DNA of 8,727 nt from CAZMNY01 sp964567745 (lineage in GTDB: Bacteria > Planctomycetota > Planctomycetia > Pirellulales > Pirellulaceae), in assembly GCA_964567745.1 (NCBI GenBank), contig CAZMNY010000078.1:1-8727 (forward strand), read 5' to 3'. Shown here one piece after another: positions 1-4,825 of this stretch. The notes beneath the pieces are model-generated. The model was not told where the DNA came from. It worked only from the letters and a program-made list of their open reading frames with translations, and ran no database searches. How positions within the stretch are numbered: the stretch's first letter is position 1; each line of letters opens with the position of its first letter. Made by a program: the position numbers and the translations under genes.

Positions 1-69
1 GCGCGGCGGATCAACGACGCCCCAGGGCGGCGCTCGCGCGGCGGATCAACGACACCCAGGGCGGCGCTC
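1..69. repeat. Tandem repeat, two copies of a 34/35-bp unit at the left edge
   Basis: Two nearly identical units lie head to tail at 1-35 and 36-69. Each begins GCGCGGCGGATCAACGAC and ends CAGGGCGGCGCTC; they differ by a small change in the middle (GACGCCCCA against GACACCCA). A third partial copy (GCGCGGC) starts at 70, inside the left inverted arm of the transposase unit. The last 13 nt of each unit match the start of that arm, so the array looks like serial duplication of the outer end of the mobile unit. The array may continue to the left, outside the window. No coding role is apparent. Confidence 0.8.
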
Positions 70-132
70 GCGCGGCTGGGGCCGCGTTCGCTCTACCCTG
101 GGCTTACGTACGGACGACCCTGCGGGCCTACG
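57..132 (+). repeat. Left inverted arm of the Y1 transposase unit
   Basis: This 76-nt segment is the reverse complement of 665-740 with three mismatches. Its outer 44 nt (57-100) can fold into an imperfect hairpin: CAGGG pairs with CCCTG at the base, GCGGC pairs with GCCGC near the tip, and the middle of the stem is poorly paired. The arm ends 65 nt before the transposase start. A matched pair of long inverted arms around a Y1 transposase gene resembles REP-associated (RAYT) units more than classical IS200 ends, whose two hairpins are not copies of each other. Confidence 0.9.
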
Positions 133-186
133 GTTTGGGTGGCTCGTTGATTGGCACGGTTTCGATTTTTTGTCCGCAAAGAAAAT

Positions 187-190
187 GGAG
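187..190 (+). promoter_or_regulatory. Shine-Dalgarno site GGAG for the transposase
   Basis: GGAG sits 7 nt before the ATG at 198. It fixes the start 63 nt inside the longer reading frame that opens at 135. Confidence 0.7.
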
Positions 191-197
191 AAACAAG

Positions 198-656
198 ATG
201 GCTCAATCGCTCGCTCGGGTTTCCATACAATGTGTGTTTTCGACCAAGAATCGTGAGCCATTATTGTGCGATCCAGCTCTTCGGACGGACCTCTATGCCT
301 ATATGGCGTCGGTGCTAAGGGACAAAGTCGATTCGCCTTCCATTGCCATCAATGGAGTTGAAGACCATGTCCACGTTTTGCTGATATTGAGCCGTCGATT
401 TCCGATCATGAAAGTCATTGAACAGCTAAAATCCAATGCCAGCCGGTGGCTAAAGAATCAGCCAAACGGCGTAAACAACTTCTCTTGGCAAAACGGATAC
501 GGAGCGTTCTCCGTCAGCGAATCAAATATTCCGCAAGTGAAACGCTACATCGCAAATCAAGTAGAACATCATCGCCAAATGTCATTCAAAGATGAATTCC
601 GCGAACTATGCAGGAAACACCAGTTGAATCTCGACGAACGATATGCCTGGAATTAA
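198..656 (+). CDS. tnpA: IS200-like / REP-associated Y1 (HUH) transposase
   Basis: The 152-residue product is a single-domain HUH tyrosine transposase of the IS200/IS605 TnpA superfamily, which cuts and rejoins single-stranded DNA at hairpin ends through a 5' phosphotyrosine link. The metal-binding HUH motif is H57-V58-H59 within GVEDHVHVLL. The probable catalytic tyrosine is Y117 in VKRYIANQVEHH, the YIxxQ helix typical of this family, and a WQNGYGAFSVS strand at 97-107 is also typical. Length is normal for the family (about 130-170 residues). I chose the ATG at 198 because GGAG lies 7 nt upstream at 187-190; an in-frame ATG at 135 would add 21 residues of unlikely sequence and has no such site. 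There is no TnpB partner. The gene appears intact and lies between two 76-nt inverted arms. Both arms carry GTAG tetranucleotides or their complement, as in REP sequences of other bacteria. It could be an active transposase or a domesticated RAYT; sequence alone does not decide. Confidence 0.92.
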   Translation: MAQSLARVSIQCVFSTKNREPLLCDPALRTDLYAYMASVLRDKVDSPSIAINGVEDHVHVLLILSRRFPIMKVIEQLKSNASRWLKNQPNGVNNFSWQNGYGAFSVSESNIPQVKRYIANQVEHHRQMSFKDEFRELCRKHQLNLDERYAWN

Positions 657-664
657 CCATCCGT

Positions 665-740
665 CGTAGGCCCGTAGGGTCGTCCGTTCGTAAGCCCAGG
701 GTAGAGCGAACGCGGCCTCAGCCGCGCGAGCGCCGCCCTG
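665..740 (-). repeat. Right inverted arm of the Y1 transposase unit
   Basis: This is the reverse complement of 57-132 with three mismatches in 76 nt, starting 8 nt after the transposase stop codon. The outer 44 nt (697-740) form an imperfect palindrome of two 20-nt halves around a CTCA loop; 14 of 20 positions pair, with CAGGG/CCCTG at the base and CGCGGC/GCCGCG at the tip. GTAG occurs at 666-669, 674-677 and 701-704. By analogy with REP and IS200 ends this hairpin is the likely single-strand substrate of the enzyme, but that is inference. Confidence 0.9.
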
Positions 741-750
741 GTTGCCGTTT

Positions 751-861
751 GCGTTCGGCGCGATATTGCGTTCGGCGCGATTTTGCGTTCGGCGCGATTT
801 TGCGTTCGGCGCGATGAATTCGACGTGATGGGTTCGGCGACGTGTTGGGTTCGGCGACGTG
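751..861 (+). repeat. Tandem array with a 17-bp period, two sub-families
   Basis: Four copies of GCGTTCGGCGCGATTTT (first copy with ATATT, last with GATGAATT) run from 751 to 820. After an irregular junction there are copies of CGACGTGTTGGGTTCGG at 821-837 and 838-854, and a partial copy from 855. All share the core GTTCGGCG. Starts of GTTCGG are at 753, 770, 787, 804, 832 and 849, so the spacing is 17 except one step of 28. The array begins 10 nt after the right arm and ends at the stop codon of the NusG-like fragment. It can be read through on the minus strand as a short basic peptide (RRTQNRAER type), but the period is not a multiple of three, so I treat it as DNA repeat and not gene. Confidence 0.85.
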
Positions 862-1089
862 TCACGCGTTAGGTCTTCGCAGCGGGCGGGGATTGTAGAC
901 AACGTCGATCGAGCCCTTGTGTTTGGCGACGCGTGCGCCCAAGGCGGTTTCAGGCGCCAGGTACTCTAACTGACAATCTTCAAGCTGTACCGATGCGCCT
1001 TGCTGCATGAAGTGAATCGCGACTTGCAGGCGAGTTTCGTTTCTGCGTTCGACAATCGTGCCTTCGAAACCTGCAAAGCTTACCCGATT
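862..1089 (-). pseudogene. C-terminal KOW-domain remnant of a NusG/UpxY-type antiterminator
   Basis: Read on the minus strand, 75 codons lie between an in-frame TGA at 1090-1092 and the stop at 862-864. The residues include RVSFAGFEGTIVERR, then LQVAIHFMQQGASVQLED and a QLEYL end. This is the pattern of the NusG C-terminal KOW domain (RV..GPFAGFEGTVVE...RLxVxVxxLGxxVxVEL), in the form seen in the NusG-like antiterminators (RfaH/UpxY class) of EPS operons. A full protein is about 170 residues; the N-terminal NGN domain, which binds RNA polymerase, is missing. No start codon opens the frame, and I found no NGN-like sequence in any minus frame of 1093-1241. The C-terminal end and its stop are intact and abut the 17-bp array. 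It lies on the same strand as the EPS genes and downstream of the phosphatase, so it is probably a 5'-deleted former member of the locus. I am sure of the domain, less sure that it is dead. Confidence 0.7.
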
Positions 1090-1160
1090 TCACTCGAACT
1101 CGATTCGAGTACTAGGCCCAACTCCAGTCAGGCCCACGACTTTCTGCCACCGTCTTACTG

Positions 1161-1179
1161 AAAAACAGCCCTCCGGGCC
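1161..1179 (-). terminator. Possible weak intrinsic terminator after the phosphatase gene
   Basis: On the minus strand GCCC-GGA-GGGC (a 4-bp G/C stem with a 3-nt loop) is followed by TGTTTTT. It lies about 63 nt past the phosphatase stop codon. The stem is short, so this is tentative, but it is the best end-of-operon candidate in this strip. Confidence 0.3.
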
Positions 1180-1241
1180 TTTGTTGGCGCGGCATATGCC
1201 CGCCAGCGCCGTCCAGGTGATCGAGCCGTATGCGCTGTCTC

Positions 1242-2018
1242 TTATGCCCGTCTGGAAAACCAGCGATTCCGTTTCGGGCGGGGGCGTGGCAGTTGCAGTG
1301 GCCGCCCTTCGAATACTGCCATACCGTTGTCACTGCAGATGCGATCGGCAGTGGCCCCGTCTGTCCACTGAGCCAGCACGCTGTGAGCGGTTGACATTCC
1401 GGGTGGTCGCCGCGTCGTCGAATGACCGTCGGAACCAATCAAATGAATTACGTTTCGACGCGCCCACGAGCGGAGGTCGGCGGCAAATTGCGGGTATCGA
1501 TCTTGCATGACGCTGTCAGCCGAAACCTGCACGACACAGCCTCTCAAAATCAGTTCTTCGATTGTGCCGTTACCCTGCAAGAACTCGGGATGACGTTCGG
1601 GGTGAGCCAGTATCGGGCGGACACCCATTTCGACAAGGCTGGTCACCATGTCTCGTAAATCAAAGAAGATTCCCGAAGGCAATTCGACGAGCAGGTAGCG
1701 GCCGGTGTTGGCCACTGTGAGCAGTTTCTTTTCGGCAAGATCAGCTTCAATGCTCGGACTGATCATGACTTCGGCGGTGGGAAAAACCGATATCGCAATC
1801 TGCTCCGACCTCAACCGTTTTTCTAGCTCAGCTGTTGCTTCCAGGATGCGCTCGGCCGTGACGTTGGGATAGTGCTCGTTTTGATGGGCGGTGGCGGCGA
1901 TAGCTTTCGCTCCATCCTCCCAGGCAATCTTGCACATGCGGACGGCATCCTCCCAGGTTTGAGGGCCGTCATCTAGTCCGGCGAGTAGATGGCAATGGAC
2001 GTCAGCGAGAGGGATCAT
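1242..2018 (-). CDS. CpsB/YwqE-family PHP-domain protein-tyrosine phosphatase
   Basis: The 258-residue product is a metal-dependent phosphotyrosine phosphatase of the PHP superfamily. This family removes phosphate from the tyrosine tail of BY-kinases such as Wzc/CpsD and so controls polysaccharide chain length and export. Family motifs appear in order: DVHCHLLAGLDDGP at 6-19 (family form DIHCHILPGIDDGP), TAHQNEHY at 43-50 (family TPHH/Q), the glutamate of TAE at 81-83, LAHPERH at 137-143, and SDGH at 196-199 (family SDAH). The expected metal ligands H8, H10, E83, H139, D197 and H199 are all present, so the enzyme should be active. It has no signal peptide or membrane segment and is probably cytoplasmic. 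The C-terminus ends in a basic stretch (PRPRPKRNRWFSRRA) that might contact membrane or nucleic acid. It lies 65 nt downstream of its probable substrate kinase on the same strand. No good Shine-Dalgarno site is adjacent to the ATG; a GGAG lies 16 nt away, inside a small hairpin. Confidence 0.94.
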   Translation of the reverse strand: MIPLADVHCHLLAGLDDGPQTWEDAVRMCKIAWEDGAKAIAATAHQNEHYPNVTAERILEATAELEKRLRSEQIAISVFPTAEVMISPSIEADLAEKKLLTVANTGRYLLVELPSGIFFDLRDMVTSLVEMGVRPILAHPERHPEFLQGNGTIEELILRGCVVQVSADSVMQDRYPQFAADLRSWARRNVIHLIGSDGHSTTRRPPGMSTAHSVLAQWTDGATADRICSDNGMAVFEGRPLQLPRPRPKRNRWFSRRA

Positions 2019-2026
2019 GTTTTCAG

Positions 2027-2039
2027 CGGAGCAGCTCCG
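2027..2039 (-). promoter_or_regulatory. Small perfect hairpin before the phosphatase start
   Basis: CGGAGCAGCTCCG is a perfect 5-bp stem with a 3-nt loop, 8 nt before the phosphatase ATG on the minus strand. It contains the only GGAG near that start, so it could mask a ribosome site or couple translation to the kinase gene upstream. It has no U-run and is therefore not an obvious terminator. Confidence 0.35.
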
Positions 2040-2083
2040 AACTTATCACAGCTGGCATTGTGCGTTGGTGATGTCGCGATAGT

Positions 2084-4408
2084 TCAATGGTCGCCGTTGC
2101 CTTTATGTGTCGTTGTTGCAGTAGCGGCCGACTTCGTGTTGACCTCGGCTGCGTCGTCACCATAGTAGGCGTTGTCGCCGTAACCGTAATCCTTGCGGTA
2201 GCGATAACCATAACGATAGCCGTAGCCCGCGTAGCCGTAGCGGCCGTAACCATATGAGTAACCATACTTGCCGTAGCCGTACGAGCCTTGATCCTGGCCG
2301 ACGCCGTTGACGATGATGCCAAGCACGTTGGCGCCGACTTCTTCGAGCGAACTGAGCGTGCGACGTGCGACGTTTCGAGCATTCTTGTTGAGTCGCAGAA
2401 TGACCAAGACGCCGTCGACTCGCGGGGCCACGTTAAGCGGATCCGTGACGGCCAAAACGGGCGGCGAGTCGAGGATAACCAATTCGTATTTCTCGCGAAC
2501 CAGTTCCAGCAGGTCTTCAAAACTCTTGGAGGTCAATAGCTCCGACGGATGCTTAGGGCGTTTGCCGCAAGTCAGCACGCTGAGCTTTTCGACTTGAGTT
2601 TCTTGGACGGCGTCGGCGAGTTCGGCCGAGCCGTCTATGACTGCGGCGATGCCAATTTCGTTTTCCAAGGCGAGCAGTTTGTGGCATCGCGGGCGGCGAA
2701 AGTCGGCGTCGATCAGTAGGACTTGTTTGCCCGAGTTGGCGACGGAAACGGCCAGGTTCGCAGCGAGCGTCGACTTGCCGTCGCCCGGTGTGGGACTGGT
2801 CACCTGAAACACCTGATGACCACCGCCTCGAGTGCTAAAGTACATGGCCGTCCGCACGGCTCGGTAGGCTTCAGCGATCCTGCCGCGCGGCGCGTGAACC
2901 GTGCGGATCTCCGTCGGAAGAGTTCCGTCCTCAAGCGTTTGGCCCTTACGGTCCGGTTTCCCCGTGCCCGGGATCACGGGGATGTGGCCGATGACCGGTA
3001 CGCCGATTTGGTCGCGGATTTCGTCGGGGCTTCGGAATCGCCGGTCGGCGGAATCGACGACGAAAGCCAGACTCAGGCCGACAAGCAGGCTGAGTATGCC
3101 GGCTTGAACCATTATGGATTTGAGGTCAGGCTCGATTTGCCTGCCTCGACTGGCCGGATGAATCGTCTGGAGTTCCACCCCGCCGCGGTCTTGCACCAAG
3201 CTGATTTCCTCGAGCCGTTTCAACACGACGTCAAATAGACGCGTCTTGCGTCCAAGCTCAGAGCGGTATGTTTCCTCTTGCACCTTATAGGTCGTGAGGC
3301 TCTTTGCGGACTTGCGTTCCTTCTCAAACAGCTGAGTCATTTCCGCTATCGTCTCATTATTGATGCTGATCTGCTCCTTGAGTGATTCCAGATAGATGAT
3401 ATAGAAGTCGGTCGATTCCTTGGCCGGATTCGTATCGAGTTTGACTGGCTTGTGCTTGTCCAAGTGATTTCGCACAAAGTCGATCTGCTTCAGGATCGAC
3501 TTAACTTTGGGGTGATCCGGGCCATGGTTGTCCAGGAGCATTTCGTGCTGCAACAAAAGCGGGAACAGCTGGTCCCGCTTGACCACATCTGCGGCGATAT
3601 TGCCTACTGGCGTTTCGATGTTGCCAACGACCATGTTCAACGCTTCGCGACTGCTGCCGCGCTTGATCGCGGCTTGTAAGGCGTCGATCTTCGCTTGAAG
3701 CGTTGAGTTCTCAACCACCATGGCGGAGCGTACTCCTTCGATCGTCTGCAGACGCGTCTCATGGATGTTGTGCGCCGTTTCGCCGGTGACCAGCAATGGC
3801 GACTCGTCCAACATCTTGCGATACTCTTTTTCGAGTTCCGAGATCTGCTCGCCCAATTGGTCTTTCGCTTTCCCGATCAAGTCAATCGCATCCTTGCTGT
3901 CATCGTCGTAGACTTCGCTAAGAAACTGCTCGTAGGCGGTGACGACGGCTTGCAGCACCAACGGGCAGTCCACCGGATCGGGGCTCTCGTAGCTGAGGCG
4001 TATGATGGAGCCCTTGGCGCCGCCGCCGCCGCTAATTCTCAGGTTGGACAACACCCTCGCGGCGGGATTGTCCGACGTGCGAAGCGTTTCAAGTTCGGCC
4101 AACTCCCCTACCTTGATCGCTTTCTCGATCACCTTTTGGCTGCGCATGAGTGTAATGTGCATGTCGCCCGACGATGTTCGGGATTCCAGGCCGTCGATTG
4201 GCAGGTTCGATTGGTCCTCGACGACCAAAACTTCGATCGACGATTGGTAGACCGGGTCTTGCTTGACATAGTACAGATAGCCAAGCGCGAGCCCAACGAT
4301 TAGGGATACGACGATGAGTCCCCTGCGCCTCCACGCGAAGGCCAGCATCGACCATGCGCTCTCCTCATTCTCAGGAGCAAACTCAAGTGATTGTGAATTC
4401 TGTTCCAT
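2084..4408 (-). CDS. Wzc-type polysaccharide co-polymerase / tyrosine autokinase (BY-kinase)
   Basis: This inner-membrane protein of 774 residues controls EPS chain length and export and phosphorylates its own tyrosine tail. Domains in order: a Wzz-type chain-length region bounded by membrane segments at about 31-48 and 432-451, with coiled-coil-rich periplasmic sequence between (about 170-400); the oligomerisation motif ExxRxxR (E513, R516, R519); and a cytoplasmic BY-kinase domain with Walker A PGDGKST (541-547, K545), Walker A' LLIDADFRRP (564-573) and Walker B VILDSP (644-649). The C-terminal tail at 710-749 has 17 tyrosines in 40 residues, mostly as Gly-Tyr pairs, far denser than the usual cluster. 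It is a fused (proteobacterial-style) kinase, yet it is followed by a Firmicute-style PHP phosphatase. I chose the ATG at 4408 (MEQNSQSLEF), which has AGGG 6 nt upstream; a TTG at 4474 would add 22 residues and span one arm of the inverted repeat at 4417-4437. Confidence 0.93.
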   Translation of the reverse strand: MEQNSQSLEFAPENEESAWSMLAFAWRRRGLIVVSLIVGLALGYLYYVKQDPVYQSSIEVLVVEDQSNLPIDGLESRTSSGDMHITLMRSQKVIEKAIKVGELAELETLRTSDNPAARVLSNLRISGGGGAKGSIIRLSYESPDPVDCPLVLQAVVTAYEQFLSEVYDDDSKDAIDLIGKAKDQLGEQISELEKEYRKMLDESPLLVTGETAHNIHETRLQTIEGVRSAMVVENSTLQAKIDALQAAIKRGSSREALNMVVGNIETPVGNIAADVVKRDQLFPLLLQHEMLLDNHGPDHPKVKSILKQIDFVRNHLDKHKPVKLDTNPAKESTDFYIIYLESLKEQISINNETIAEMTQLFEKERKSAKSLTTYKVQEETYRSELGRKTRLFDVVLKRLEEISLVQDRGGVELQTIHPASRGRQIEPDLKSIMVQAGILSLLVGLSLAFVVDSADRRFRSPDEIRDQIGVPVIGHIPVIPGTGKPDRKGQTLEDGTLPTEIRTVHAPRGRIAEAYRAVRTAMYFSTRGGGHQVFQVTSPTPGDGKSTLAANLAVSVANSGKQVLLIDADFRRPRCHKLLALENEIGIAAVIDGSAELADAVQETQVEKLSVLTCGKRPKHPSELLTSKSFEDLLELVREKYELVILDSPPVLAVTDPLNVAPRVDGVLVILRLNKNARNVARRTLSSLEEVGANVLGIIVNGVGQDQGSYGYGKYGYSYGYGRYGYAGYGYRYGYRYRKDYGYGDNAYYGDDAAEVNTKSAATATTTHKGNGDH

Positions 4409-4416
4409 TGGTTGCC

Positions 4417-4525
4417 CTAGTGCAGCGTCAACACTAAGAATTAGGATCCCAGTGTTTGTATCGCACGCCGCCAAGTCAAGTTACGCCGAAGCCAACCCCC
4501 ATTTTTAGAGTTGACGCGGCACTAG
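4417..4525. repeat. 21-nt inverted repeat flanking the kinase upstream region
   Basis: The arm at 4417-4437 begins CTAGTGCAGCGTCAAC. It is matched in inverted orientation by 4505-4525, which begins TTAGAGTTGACGCGG; 19 of 21 positions agree. The arms are 67 nt apart. The left arm lies 8 nt upstream of the chosen kinase start codon. Each arm holds a TTGACG that resembles a -35 box, pointing inward on opposite strands. It could be a paired operator or the ends of a very small non-coding insertion. Confidence 0.7.
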
Positions 4526-4825
4526 TTCCTTCTCACTTTGCCCAACGTATCCGCAACGCTGGAAAAACGGCCATTTCCTGATTTCAGTCTTGTCTTCTTA
4601 CTTCCGCCATATGGCGTTTGGTTCCTAGCATACCCGAAGCGCCGCCAACATGTTGTAGGCCCGCTTTTTTCGGGATTGCTTGCGCAGGGGAGAAACTTAG
4701 CCCTGGAGATGGGGTTCAAACTTGTGAATGGCCGGATCGGAAGAGGTCTTCCTCCGGGTGCGCACTTCGTTCCTTTGGGTGACACGACCCTTCAAAACTT
4801 CGCGCAGTCTGAGCCAGGGCGAACC
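4526..4825. other. Non-coding spacer between the polymerase and kinase genes
   Basis: No convincing gene is seen here. Open frames on both strands (4538-4861 plus, 4522-4785 minus) give peptides without recognisable motifs, low-bias composition or ribosome sites. The strip holds the 12-bp perfect palindrome at 4605-4616 and a weak stem CCCG/CGGG around a run of A or T near 4660. With the inverted repeat beside it, the gap of 417 nt is long for an operon and suggests separate control of the kinase and phosphatase genes. Confidence 0.5.
4605..4616. promoter_or_regulatory. 12-bp perfect palindrome CGCCATATGGCG
   Basis: A perfect dyad in the spacer upstream of the kinase gene, about 200 nt before its start. 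A dimeric regulator could bind it, but the regulator is unknown and one such palindrome can also occur by chance. Confidence 0.3.

Noticed and set aside
135..197. In-frame 21-residue extension of the transposase from the ATG at 135
   Set aside because: It begins right after the inverted arm, has no ribosome site, and the residues do not resemble the family N-terminus, while the ATG at 198 has GGAG at good spacing.
606..902. Open frames on both strands across the right arm and the 17-bp array
   Set aside because: They arise from GC-rich repeats; the peptides are repetitive, Arg-rich and start within the transposase end or the NusG fragment. They carry no independent coding signals.
1058..1510. 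A 150-codon plus-strand frame opposite the phosphatase end
   Set aside because: It is antisense to the well-supported phosphatase and NusG fragment and has no known motif.
2023..2520. A 165-codon minus-strand frame rich in Thr, Ala and Val
   Set aside because: It is the frame-shifted reading of the Tyr-rich tail of the kinase; its composition follows from that repeat.
4522..4785. Minus-strand 87-codon frame in the same spacer
   Set aside because: It is on the operon strand, so I considered a small operon gene, but it has no recognisable motif and no good start signal.
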